Of a stretch of 64,000 nt of DNA, positions 1-7,883 are shown in pieces. Source of the DNA: JBBQYD01 sp942493075. Lineage in GTDB: Bacteria; Verrucomicrobiota; Verrucomicrobiia; Limisphaerales; UBA8199. Position numbers and translations under genes: made by a program. The stretch spans positions 4,774,001 to 4,838,000 of the forward strand of contig OW818681.1 of the NCBI GenBank assembly GCA_942493075.1, given 5' to 3'. The notes beneath the pieces were generated by a model that saw only the letters and a list, made by a program, of their open reading frames with translations, was not told where the DNA came from and ran no database searches. Numbering within the stretch: the stretch's first letter is position 1; each line of letters starts with the position of its first letter.

Positions 1-1191
1 AAGATGATGGATCAATTGGGAATCCCCATGCCTGAATCCGGGATGGCGAGCACTGTCGAGGAAGCACTGGAGATCGCCAAGCGGATCGGCTTCCCCCTGA
101 TGGTGCGCCCCTCGTTCGTGCTCGGAGGGCGAGGCATGGAAATCGTGCATGACGACGACATGCTGCGGCATTACATGGCCGCCGCCGTCGATGTCACACC
201 GGAACGGCCCATTCTGATTGATCGGTTCCTGGACAACGCGATTGAGGCCGAAGCGGATGCCTTGGCCGATGGCAAGGATGCCTTTGTCCCGGCGGTCATG
301 GAACATATCGAACTCGCCGGCATCCACTCCGGGGACTCGGCTTGCGCTATCCCGCCAGTCACCCTGCCGGAGAAACACATCAAGACCATTGAGGAATACA
401 CCCTGCGCATCAGCCGTGAATTGAAGGTGTGCGGTGTCATGAACATCCAATACGCGGTGTGCCAGGACAAAGTCTATGTGTTGGAAGCCAACCCCCGGGC
501 GTCCCGGACAGTCCCGCTGGTGTCGAAGGTTTGCAACATTCCCATGGCTGCACTTGCCACTCGGTTGATGCTGGGTGAATCCCTGGCCAGCCTGGCGCTC
601 ACGCACAAGCACATCCCCCATTTCGGGGTGAAGGAAGTAGTGCTGCCATTCAACATGTTTCCTGAAGTCGATCCCGTTTTGGGACCTGAAATGCGGTCCA
701 CTGGCGAAGTGCTCGGGTTGGCGCCGACGTTTGAACTGGCTTATTTCCGCTCACAAGAAGCAGCCGGAGGCCCCCTGCCCCTCAAAGGCACCGTATTCAT
801 CTCGGTATCTGACCGAGAGAAACCGCTGGTGCTGGAGACTGCCCGGAAGTTTGCCGAACTGGGCTTCCGCATCAAAGCTACCGAAGGCACATGGAGTTAC
901 CTGCGCAATCATGGCGTGCCATGTGAGCGAAGCTACAAGGTGCATGAACCGCAACGGCCGGACGTTTCGGATGAGATTAAGAGCAAATCCATTGATCTGA
1001 TCATCAACACCCCGATCGGGAAGGCCGGGACTCGCGACGATGGATACATCCGAAAATCTGCCATCAGATACAAGGTGCCCTACCTGACAACCAGTGCAGC
1101 GGCGCGGGCTGCGGTGCTGGGCATTGCGGCCGCCCGTTCAGGCAAGGCCGCAGTGAAATCCCTGCAAGAATACCACCAGGAAATCAGGTAA
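1..1191 (+). CDS. carB: Carbamoyl-phosphate synthase large subunit, C-terminal part
   Basis: The frame is open from base 1, so the gene begins outside the window; about 396 of a usual ~1070 residues are present. The enzyme makes carbamoyl phosphate from bicarbonate, glutamine-derived ammonia and two ATP for arginine and pyrimidine synthesis in the cytoplasm. Visible are most of the second ATP-grasp domain (RPSFVLGGRG near residue 35, EANPRASRTV at 161-170) and the MGS-like allosteric domain from about residue 260 (GTVFISVSDR) to the end. It is followed by a strong terminator, so rpmB is transcribed separately. Nothing looks damaged. Confidence 0.97.
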   Translation, partial: KMMDQLGIPMPESGMASTVEEALEIAKRIGFPLMVRPSFVLGGRGMEIVHDDDMLRHYMAAAVDVTPERPILIDRFLDNAIEAEADALADGKDAFVPAVMEHIELAGIHSGDSACAIPPVTLPEKHIKTIEEYTLRISRELKVCGVMNIQYAVCQDKVYVLEANPRASRTVPLVSKVCNIPMAALATRLMLGESLASLALTHKHIPHFGVKEVVLPFNMFPEVDPVLGPEMRSTGEVLGLAPTFELAYFRSQEAAGGPLPLKGTVFISVSDREKPLVLETARKFAELGFRIKATEGTWSYLRNHGVPCERSYKVHEPQRPDVSDEIKSKSIDLIINTPIGKAGTRDDGYIRKSAIRYKVPYLTTSAAARAAVLGIAAARSGKAAVKSLQEYHQEIR

Positions 1192-1212
1192 AACACTGGC
1201 GTGAATTCAGGG

Positions 1213-1249
1213 GCGCCGTTTGCATTGAACCGCAAACGGCGCTTTTTTT
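1213..1249 (+). terminator. Rho-independent terminator after carB
   Basis: A perfect 11-bp stem (GCGCCGTTTGC with GCAAACGGCGC) around an 8-nt loop is followed directly by seven T residues, 22 bases after the carB stop. Confidence 0.93.
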
Positions 1250-1262
1250 GTTTAAAATGGTC

Positions 1263-1290
1263 TTGCCACGAGGTGGGTCTATGCTATTTT
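1263..1290 (+). promoter_or_regulatory. Possible promoter of rpmB
   Basis: TTGCCA (1263-1268) and TATTTT (1285-1290) are separated by 16 bases, downstream of the carB terminator and 28 bases before the rpmB start. This is a moderate match to a sigma-70 promoter and is supported mainly by position. Confidence 0.35.
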
Positions 1291-1318
1291 CATCGCCTTT
1301 ATCTAGGAAGACGATTTT

Positions 1319-1588
1319 ATGGCTAGAATTTGCGAACTGACCGGCAAGGGCCCAATGAAGGGCAGTATCATTTGGCGTAGTGGTAAATCGAAGAAGAGTG
1401 GCGGTATCGGCACGCACGTGACCGCGATCACCAAGCGCCGGTTTTTCCCTAACCTTCAACGGGTTAAAGCCGTGGTCAACGGCGAGGTCCGGTACATTCG
1501 CGTGACCGCCAACGCGATCAAGAAAGGTTTGGTCACCAAGGCACCCAAGCGCACTTGGAAGAAGGGCGAATCCAAAGCCAAAGCTTAA
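1319..1588 (+). CDS. rpmB: 50S ribosomal protein bL28
   Basis: An 89-residue basic protein beginning MARICELTGKGPMKG, the standard start of bacterial L28, a structural protein of the large ribosomal subunit. The central region (KRRFFPNLQRVK) and the basic Lys-rich tail are typical, and the length is slightly above the usual ~78. It has only one cysteine, so it is not the zinc-binding four-cysteine form. The ATG is preceded by a GGAAG ribosome-binding sequence. The gene stands alone between two terminators. Confidence 0.96.
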   Translation: MARICELTGKGPMKGSIIWRSGKSKKSGGIGTHVTAITKRRFFPNLQRVKAVVNGEVRYIRVTANAIKKGLVTKAPKRTWKKGESKAKA

Positions 1589-1610
1589 GCTTCCACCCCA
1601 TCATTTTACG

Positions 1611-1641
1611 AAAGACGCGGCCTCCACCGCGTCTTTTTTTT
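1611..1641 (+). terminator. Rho-independent terminator after rpmB
   Basis: AAAGACGCGG and CCGCGTCTTT form a perfect 10-bp stem with a 6-nt loop, followed by further T residues, 22 bases after the rpmB stop. Confidence 0.93.
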
Positions 1642-1764
1642 GTCTTTTAGGGGCATGTCGTCTTCCGACCTCAGGTATTGGCGCAGAGCGTAAGCTGATT
1701 TGCAGGACGAACTTAACTTTATCGTTGAGTCCAGGGGGTTGTTGCGGAACAGTGCCTGAGAAGC

Positions 1765-2940
1765 ATGCATTTTAGGCAGGCATATCGAAATCCCTTCATC
1801 GGGTTGCTCCTGGGAATCGTGATCGTGGGCTTGGTCCTATGGTCGATGCTGGGGCGTGAACCCGCCTATGGCGGAAAAACCGTTTACCAGCTAGCCCACT
1901 CGCTTCATTCTGCCGACCCGATTCAGATAGGCAAGGCCACCGAAGGGCTCCAGAGGTTGGGCAGCAACGCCGCGCCCACACTCATTCGCATGCTGGATGC
2001 CAGAGATTCGGTAACCAGCAGGTTCGTGTGGGAGCATGCAGGTTGGCTAGGGAATAAGGCCCAGCGTTTTCTGGCAGGCAAGATACCTCCACCCCAGCGC
2101 CAGAGCTCGCGCTCGGCCGCCCTGAAAGCGCTCACTCTTCTTGGAACAAACGCGACGGCGGCGATCCCTGCGCTGGAGGCGCTACTCATGGATGGGCGAC
2201 AGCAGGAGGTATTTCAAATAGCGCATGCCCTCGGGGGGATTGGAAAGGATGCCATCCCCCCTTTGGCGCATGGGCTTCGTCACACAAACGGGCTGGTCCG
2301 GCAGGCCTCAGCACTTGCTTTGGCGAACGTTGGACCGGCAGCGGCACCGGCAATCGAGCCGCTGATCGCCACTCTAAATGACATCAATCCGCACGCGCGT
2401 GATAATGCTGCCCGCGCTCTGGGCGCCATAGGCACCAATGCGTTGCCCGCGATCATACAAGCCTTGGAAACTGGGAACCCTCAGACCACCCTAATGGCCG
2501 TGAAAGCCATCCGGTTCATGCACCCGCTAAGGAGGTTAGCCGCTCCTCCATTGCATGGATTGCTCGAACGCAACCCTGGTCCAGAGATCCGTGCGGAAGC
2601 GATCCTCACGCTCGGGGAAGTGATTGCTATCGATCCGGCAAGCATCGATCTCGCCACTACAGCTCTTAAAGATTCTTCACCCCTGGTCCGGCGATCGGCG
2701 GGTACTGCGTTAGGCCACTTCGGTTCGCGAGCGCGTGCTGCTCTGCCGGATCTGATGAATCTTCTGGCAGAGGAGGCACCGGAGCTGAGGAAGGAAACGC
2801 TGATCTCTTTAAGCAAAATTGGTGACCTAAGTGCGGATCAAATTCGAGCGGTGAAAGCCTGTCTGGACGATCCGAACGGGGAAGTCAGGGCGGGTGCCAC
2901 GAATTGCCTTAACAGATTAGGATTATCAGCGAGTTTCTAG
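1765..2940 (+). CDS. Membrane-anchored HEAT-repeat protein
   Basis: A 391-residue protein with one N-terminal hydrophobic segment (about residues 12-28, GLLLGIVIVGLVLWSML), which anchors it in the inner membrane or acts as an uncleaved signal. From about residue 45 to the end it consists of helical repeats with the HEAT pattern (AIPALEALL, AIEPLIATL, ALPDLMNLL, each followed by a charged helix such as VRRSAGTALGHFG). Such solenoids usually bind other proteins; the partner is not evident. It has its own intergenic spaces on both sides and no operon partner. Confidence 0.8.
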   Translation: MHFRQAYRNPFIGLLLGIVIVGLVLWSMLGREPAYGGKTVYQLAHSLHSADPIQIGKATEGLQRLGSNAAPTLIRMLDARDSVTSRFVWEHAGWLGNKAQRFLAGKIPPPQRQSSRSAALKALTLLGTNATAAIPALEALLMDGRQQEVFQIAHALGGIGKDAIPPLAHGLRHTNGLVRQASALALANVGPAAAPAIEPLIATLNDINPHARDNAARALGAIGTNALPAIIQALETGNPQTTLMAVKAIRFMHPLRRLAAPPLHGLLERNPGPEIRAEAILTLGEVIAIDPASIDLATTALKDSSPLVRRSAGTALGHFGSRARAALPDLMNLLAEEAPELRKETLISLSKIGDLSADQIRAVKACLDDPNGEVRAGATNCLNRLGLSASF

Positions 2941-2994
2941 GATTCTAAGTAGGTGAGCATAGAAGGTTGAATCCCGAAGGGATGTTCGCAATTA

Positions 2995-3034
2995 GCCCGG
3001 TGGGACACCGGGCGCCCGGCACGGGAGTGCCGGG
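2995..3034. repeat. Two adjacent perfect hairpins in the gap after the HEAT gene
   Basis: GCCCGGTG-GGA-CACCGGGC (2995-3013) is followed one base later by CCCGGCAC-GGGA-GTGCCGGG (3015-3034). Each has an 8-bp perfect stem and a short loop. There is no T-run directly after, so this resembles a REP-type intergenic element more than a terminator, although it could end or stabilise the upstream message. A second short palindrome, ATCCCGAAGGGAT, lies at about 2971-2983. Confidence 0.75.
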
Positions 3035-3187
3035 TCGAGCCCCCATAATTCAGTCTTTTTTCTCCTTTCGTTTTGGCGCGTGTTCATCGCTCCAAAACTA
3101 TCTGTTACCCTAATAGGGTTTGAAAAGGGCCAGGCGCAACTTCTATTTCAAACTGGTGTTTTATGTGCTAACAGTTATTATTACACC

Positions 3188-4123
3188 ATGACGCACGGTC
3201 GAAAGACGTTACTTTGTCTCTTAGGCGGGCTATCCGTCTGCGCCCTTACTGTTCCCACCCTGGGGAATACTGGAGACAACCCCTACAAAGCCATTGTTGA
3301 CCGAAACGTCTTCGGCCTGAAACCGCCGCCTCCACCCGTGGACCCGAATCTAGAGGCCGCAGCCAAGAATCCTCCACCCAAGATCACTCTGACTGGCATC
3401 ACCACGATTCTCGGGAACAAACGGGCTCTGATGAAGACGCCGCCTGCTGCAGTTAAACCGGGTGAACAACCCCGCGAGCAGTCCTACATTTTGTCTGAAG
3501 GTCAGCGCGACGGAGATATGGAAGTGGTCCAGATCGACGAGAAAACGGGCTCGGTTAAGCTCGTGTATGCTGGCACGCCAATCACCCTCACTTTTGAAAA
3601 AGACGGCCCTAAGGCGGCTCCTGGAGGACTGCCAGCCCCCGTTGGAATGCCTGGCGGTAATCGTCCGTTCCCGGGCACTGATGGTGGTATTCGCACCCTG
3701 CCCACTCGCACGGTGCGTGCAGGCGCTCCCAACGCAATGGTGCAACCAGCAGCATATCAACCTACAGCCTACCAACCCGTGCAAGGCGGCGGCTATCAGC
3801 CGGCCACTGCTACGACCACCGGAGGTTCAGCCGCACAAAGCAGCACCTCGTACCAATCCGGCGCGTTGGCGTCATCCGCGGGGACCGGCCTAGGCAACGC
3901 AGGTTATGGCGCCCCGGGCGTTCCAAACGCTACTGGAGGTATAAGCCTGACGGGTTCTAGCGCAGGCCAGAAGCTCCAACCTAACTGGCCTCCAGATTTG
4001 GGTCTTACCCGAGAAGAACAGGTTGCGCTCGGCCTCGTCCAGCAGGCTGCCGACCCAAACCTTCCTGGGTTACCTGGTGTAGGCAACCCCTCGCAACAGC
4101 AACAGCAGCAAACTCAGCAATAG
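3188..4123 (+). CDS. Exported Pro/Gln-rich protein, GspC-like N-terminal region
   Basis: I place the start at the ATG at 3188 because MTHGRKTLLCLLGG begins a normal signal peptide (hydrophobic core, then TVPTLGNTG). The frame is open from 3080, but a possible promoter (TTGAAA at 3120, TATTTC at 3144) lies inside that extension. The mature protein (311 residues before processing) starts NPYKAIVDRNVFGLK and continues with a beta-rich stretch to about residue 140, similar in pattern to the periplasmic region of type II secretion GspC/PilP proteins (RN-FGL motif, then ITLTGI). The rest is Gly/Pro/Ala/Thr-rich and ends in a Gln-rich tail. The secretion link is inference; no other gsp genes are adjacent. 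Confidence 0.7.
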   Translation: MTHGRKTLLCLLGGLSVCALTVPTLGNTGDNPYKAIVDRNVFGLKPPPPPVDPNLEAAAKNPPPKITLTGITTILGNKRALMKTPPAAVKPGEQPREQSYILSEGQRDGDMEVVQIDEKTGSVKLVYAGTPITLTFEKDGPKAAPGGLPAPVGMPGGNRPFPGTDGGIRTLPTRTVRAGAPNAMVQPAAYQPTAYQPVQGGGYQPATATTTGGSAAQSSTSYQSGALASSAGTGLGNAGYGAPGVPNATGGISLTGSSAGQKLQPNWPPDLGLTREEQVALGLVQQAADPNLPGLPGVGNPSQQQQQQTQQ

Positions 4124-4248
4124 CCGAAACGAACCAACACAATCATCGCCGCCCCTTCCCGGCTTTCCTTTGCGTTAGCAGGCACAAGCACGAGTTCAGG
4201 TTCGGGATGTCGTAACTCTGGAGGTGTCAGCAGATCTGCGGTTGACAA

Positions 4249-4553
4249 TCATCTGCGACACCGCCGGAAGATCAAGAAAGCCGTCATGCAAAAACCTCCG
4301 AGAGCTGAAGCGCTCGGTTCCGGAATATAAGTAATCCCGAAGCTTTGCAGGCCTGTAAGCGGAGGAGAAATCGCAACACCGCCCCCAATTATTCCAGTGC
4401 CAGCCAAGCAGACCCAGCCAATGGCACTCCATTCGCATCGTAGACCTTGGCATCTATGATGCCGTAGCTGTGGGTCGAGAAGAAGAGTGTGCCTTGAGCA
4501 CACGTATCGAAACTGACAGCTAAGATGCTCAGCAGGAGAAGAAGTCGTTTCAT
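4249..4553 (-). pseudogene. Decayed PEP-CTERM exported protein
   Basis: From the ATG at 4553 the frame encodes a signal peptide and a typical start (MKRLLLLLSILAVSF, then AQGTLFFSTHSYG), but it stops at 4389 after GSAWLALE. A neighbouring frame then gives GGGVAISPPLTGLQSF and a PEP-CTERM sorting signal (IPEPS, hydrophobic segment, RRCRR) ending at 4249. The second part matches the end of the intact neighbour at 4654-5277 (PPPLMNGLQSF, then PEPSS and RRRK). The product is therefore a short remnant with an internal deletion plus a frameshift near 4390. Confidence 0.75.
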
Positions 4554-4604
4554 TCGATAAAGCTGGTTCAATCGAGTCATCCCCTCGGAAACGTGGGTAC
4601 AAGA

Positions 4605-4630
4605 AGAAGCCGCTCGGTAGAGCGGCTTCT
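4605..4630 (-). terminator. Terminator of the PEP-CTERM gene
   Basis: AGAAGCCGCT and AGCGGCTTCT form a perfect 10-bp stem with a 6-nt loop, 23 bases after the stop of the gene ending at 4654. On the minus strand it is followed by TCTT. Confidence 0.8.
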
Positions 4631-4653
4631 CTGAATAAATGTTTTCCTACCTA

Positions 4654-5277
4654 TTACTTCCGACGGCGGAAGATCAAGAGAGCGGCAGCACCGAGGCCCG
4701 CGAGCGCCATTGAGGACGGCTCAGGAACCATGTAGATGTTGAAGCTCTGGAGACCGTTCATCAGCGGAGGAGGCAATTGCTCGCCGCCCGTGGTATAGCT
4801 AATCGGATTAGAGTATCCACCATTGAGGGTTGCCCCTTGCCAAGCCGCCCAAGCAGCAGCAGGGTCCAAGAAAGTCCCTTTTGTTTCCCATGCAAAGACG
4901 CTCAGAGTGACCGTCGAACCGATAGCGACGCCTGGCAACGCAACCTCAATCCCGTTGAGGTAGCCAGCAGCCGAACCAGTCCTAAACTCTGTGCTGATAG
5001 GAGCAAAGACGGGAACTCCCGTTCCACCATAATTCACCATGAGGGTAGCTCGGTAAGCGCTTCCTTGCAATGCGGTGAAACCGGACCAACTGGTTGCACC
5101 AGAGGGATAGTCATTGGCGGCATTGCCCCTGATCTGCTGGGTGACGCCAGCAGGGCTTAGATAAACATGGCTCTGCAGGGCAGTTGCGCTAGTTCTGTTA
5201 TTGAACTGTACCGTGCCTTGCGCGAAGACACTGGCAGCGCACATCAGCGCGACTGACGACAGAATGAGTTTCTTCAT
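4654..5277 (-). CDS. PEP-CTERM sorting-domain exported protein
   Basis: A 207-residue protein with a clear signal peptide (MKKLILSSVALMCAASVFAQ) and a C-terminal PEP-CTERM signal: VPEPSS, a hydrophobic helix, then RRRK. In other bacteria this tripartite tail is recognised by an exosortase and directs the protein to the outer envelope or extracellular polymer. The middle (GTVQFNNRTSATAL onward) is a beta-rich region without a recognised catalytic motif. It lies 29 bases after the stop of the gene ending at 5307 and may share its transcript. No exosortase gene is in the window. Confidence 0.9.
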   Translation of the reverse strand: MKKLILSSVALMCAASVFAQGTVQFNNRTSATALQSHVYLSPAGVTQQIRGNAANDYPSGATSWSGFTALQGSAYRATLMVNYGGTGVPVFAPISTEFRTGSAAGYLNGIEVALPGVAIGSTVTLSVFAWETKGTFLDPAAAWAAWQGATLNGGYSNPISYTTGGEQLPPPLMNGLQSFNIYMVPEPSSMALAGLGAAALLIFRRRK

Positions 5278-5306
5278 ATCAGTTGTGGTTTTAATTTAGT
5301 ATTGGT

Positions 5307-5945
5307 TTATTGGACAGTAAAGTTGCGAACCCAGTGGTTCTGAGTTGAGGCCGGATCCTTGCTCAAAAAGAATGCTTCGCCAACATTAATGGACGGCTCT
5401 GAAGGTCTCCAAGCCATATCCAAATCATCGAACGTGTAGATCGCATACCCATTCCGATAAACATAGACTTGATCACCTGCCTCAGGCGGCAATCCCAAGA
5501 CAGAGCTCACCGCACCAGCTTGAGGAACCATAGAACTCTTAATTGAGAATGCATTGAGAGGGATTGTGTTGGTCAAATTGCCTTGCAACACTTCGCCCAC
5601 GAATGTCAGCGTCGTGGCAACCTCACTCAAGAAGAAGGCTCCTTCACCCGGATTCAATGTTGCATTGCCATTCGGACGCCATGCATTATCAATGTCGTCA
5701 AAGGTATAAATGGTATAACCACCATTATACTTGTAAACTTGCGAGCCAAACGGAGGAGCGGGCAGCAAGGAATCCAGAGTGTTGTTCGTGGAGTTGAGTT
5801 GGTTCGCAATCATCACGAACTGTTTCGCCGGAATCGGGATGTTGTAGTACCCCACCACGTTCAGCGAATAAACGCTGGACTGAGCTGAGGCCGTTAAGGC
5901 ACCAGCCGCAACGGCGGCTAAGCCTAATAGTGCTTTTGTTCTCAT
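5307..5945 (-). CDS. Secreted protein of the SVYSLNVVGYYN type
   Basis: The start is set at the ATG at 5945 because it begins a signal peptide (MRTKALLGLAAVAAGALTA, then SAQ) and because a strong promoter lies at 5979-6007, inside the longer open frame. The 212-residue product contains two similar halves: GSQVYKYNGGYTIYTFDD with WRPNGNATLNPGEGAFFLS, and GDQVYVYRNGYAIYTFDD with WRPSEPSINVGEAFFLS. It is thus a tandem beta-domain protein. I know this type from Verrucomicrobia exported proteins, but its function is unknown to me. The upstream neighbour on the same strand is the lipoprotein gene at 6079-7728. Confidence 0.82.
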   Translation of the reverse strand: MRTKALLGLAAVAAGALTASAQSSVYSLNVVGYYNIPIPAKQFVMIANQLNSTNNTLDSLLPAPPFGSQVYKYNGGYTIYTFDDIDNAWRPNGNATLNPGEGAFFLSEVATTLTFVGEVLQGNLTNTIPLNAFSIKSSMVPQAGAVSSVLGLPPEAGDQVYVYRNGYAIYTFDDLDMAWRPSEPSINVGEAFFLSKDPASTQNHWVRNFTVQ

Positions 5946-5978
5946 GTTTTGTATCTTGTGTTTACCGTGTGTGCGATC

Positions 5979-6007
5979 ACTATCGCAAACCGACCACTGG
6001 GTGTCAA
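5979..6007 (-). promoter_or_regulatory. Sigma-70-type promoter for the gene starting at 5945
   Basis: On the minus strand, a consensus TTGACA (6007-6002) is separated by 17 bases from GATAGT (5984-5979). The -10 box ends 33 bases before the chosen start codon. This also rules out starts upstream of 5945. Confidence 0.7.
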
Positions 6008-6078
6008 CAGTTTTTGAAAATTTTTGAACGTTTTCCGATTCACTGGTCCTGATGGCCCTCATTGTCGAATCCCGACGT

Positions 6079-7728
6079 CTATCTAACCGCGCTACTAGTT
6101 GAGGGAGTTCGGCTTGTATGCTTACTCTTCCGAGGATAGACAACATCTGGCTCACTGATCAGAGAGTTCAAATTCGTCGGGAAGGTAGGGGACTCGAGCC
6201 AATCACCGAGCAGAATTAATTCGGGGGCAGTTAAGCCAACAGTGGAGTTTCTTACAAATGAAACTCGGTTCGAATGGGTGGTCTGAATGCGCGTGCCAGA
6301 GTTTTCAAGACGCCCCTCAAGAGCTTTTAGCCAAGCAAAACTGGTGGAGTTCAGCGGCAATTGGGCTTTCCCTGTCGCCAGCCTAGCGAGTTGACTAAAG
6401 TTCATCCACTGCTCGAGTCGTGCGCCGGTGAGCTCCCAATCGTAATACAAAGTATTCGTCGGCGTTTCCAATTGGGTTAGTAATGGGTCAGGAACACCTT
6501 TCATGGTGTTCACCGAGGGCGTGAGCCCTCCCAAAAGCAATGCCGGGTGCTCCTCGACCGCCATTAAAAAAGGGTTAATCAACGGAGCTTCGGCCCATTC
6601 TATTCTATTTGAGGCATAGGTAAAGAGCCCGATGCCATGGTTGGTCATGTACCCATTCAGTCTCGGAAGAACCCTATCACTGAGGGATTTCAGAATCAAA
6701 CCACCGTTAGTAGCAGGCGCTGCGAGATACGAGAGAAAAGGCATTCCGGCTTGAGCCCAAAGAAAAACCTGATTAGGAGGCGAACCAGCCTCTAGCTGTT
6801 GCCAGACGTCCAGCGACTCTACCCATCCAGCAATTCCACGGACTGCGGTAAAACTTATGAGCGGATCGGAAATAAGGTTTGTTGGGACATTCCAGGATTC
6901 AAAACGCACAGGAATCGCCGAGTTGAACTCCACATCACCGGCAATACGCACTCCCGGCCCCGTTCCAGACAATGTAAAGTTTGCTTCCGTGATCTTCGAA
7001 AGAGGTCCCCGCTTGTCGGCAAAAGCATGATCGCGCTTAGCAGGATGGAAGCGACCGCTGAGAATGGGTGGGCTGGCAGTTTCCGCTTTCTCGGCCCTTG
7101 TGAGGATTTCGAGCAGGTTGGAGGGGGCCGATACTTCCGCCGCACCAAACCTTACGACCACCCATCCATTAGTGGTCTGGAACTCAAGGAGCCAGATTTT
7201 GTTATCCTTCTTTCTTGCCCAGTCACTACTAAGGCCTGAACCATCCTTCATGAAACCCAAGCTTCCAACGACGTTCGGCAGGTTAGTCTGCCAAAACGGG
7301 ATTCTGCCCCCTGCCAAGCCGAATGCAAGGTTCAAAGCCATTGCTCCGTTTGTTGACGAACGCACCTCGCAAAGGACTTCCCCCTCGAGAATATCCTTCA
7401 GCATTGGGAGAAGGATCTGATTCTGTAAGTTGCTGGACACCGGAGAGTCGACACTGTTGTTAAGAAAAACTGTTGCGAGATTAGACAGGACCTGAGTCTC
7501 CAGGTTCTTGCTCTCGGGCAGGCTCCAAATAGACATTAGGCCAGAGCAGTTGGTATCGCGCTCGATGTTGTGCTTACCGGACCAACGCATCTCAGCTATA
7601 ACCTCTGTCTGTGGTAGGCGCTCGTGATGCTGGCTGTCCGCCTCTTCTGGGGGGGCTGGCTTGCGACAACCAGCCAGCGTGACAATTGAGATGGCCAGCA
7701 GGCCCAACCATGCATTTCTTAATGACAT
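6079..7728 (-). CDS. Predicted lipoprotein of unknown function
   Basis: A 549-residue protein. The ATG at 7728 gives a lipoprotein signal (MSLRNAWLGLLAISIVTLAGC, lipobox TLAGC with Cys21); an open extension upstream to 7770 adds nothing signal-like. After a short Pro/Glu linker the rest is a mixed alpha/beta soluble region with no motif I recognise; it has repeated hydrophobic strands and frequent NTxxTN segments. The C-terminal ~15 residues are Ser/Thr/Arg-rich and may be unstructured. Its stop lies 71 bases before the promoter of the next gene, so the two are probably separately transcribed. Confidence 0.75.
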   Translation of the reverse strand: MSLRNAWLGLLAISIVTLAGCRKPAPPEEADSQHHERLPQTEVIAEMRWSGKHNIERDTNCSGLMSIWSLPESKNLETQVLSNLATVFLNNSVDSPVSSNLQNQILLPMLKDILEGEVLCEVRSSTNGAMALNLAFGLAGGRIPFWQTNLPNVVGSLGFMKDGSGLSSDWARKKDNKIWLLEFQTTNGWVVVRFGAAEVSAPSNLLEILTRAEKAETASPPILSGRFHPAKRDHAFADKRGPLSKITEANFTLSGTGPGVRIAGDVEFNSAIPVRFESWNVPTNLISDPLISFTAVRGIAGWVESLDVWQQLEAGSPPNQVFLWAQAGMPFLSYLAAPATNGGLILKSLSDRVLPRLNGYMTNHGIGLFTYASNRIEWAEAPLINPFLMAVEEHPALLLGGLTPSVNTMKGVPDPLLTQLETPTNTLYYDWELTGARLEQWMNFSQLARLATGKAQLPLNSTSFAWLKALEGRLENSGTRIQTTHSNRVSFVRNSTVGLTAPELILLGDWLESPTFPTNLNSLISEPDVVYPRKSKHTSRTPSTSSAVR

Positions 7729-7779
7729 AACGTGGATTAGTGTTCTACCAAACACTGCCCCGAATTTCAAGGACAGCTA

Positions 7780-7805
7780 GAATACGAGAATACGAGAGAA
7801 TACGA
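7780..7805. repeat. Three copies of GAATACGA
   Basis: GAATACGA occurs at 7780, 7788 and 7798 in the gap between the divergent genes starting at 7728 and 7884. Such closely spaced direct repeats between divergent genes could be a regulator site or a slippage tract; there is no further evidence. Confidence 0.5.
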
Positions 7806-7883
7806 GCTTGAACAGAACAAACGAGGCCCTCAACTCCCGCTTCGGTCGACTAAGCTCAGAGAGGGTGTTCGGGAAAAACCGGG

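Noticed and set aside
5307..6155. Long N-terminal extension of the secreted protein
   Set aside because: It would include the TTGACA promoter and has no signal peptide; the ATG at 5945 begins an ideal one.
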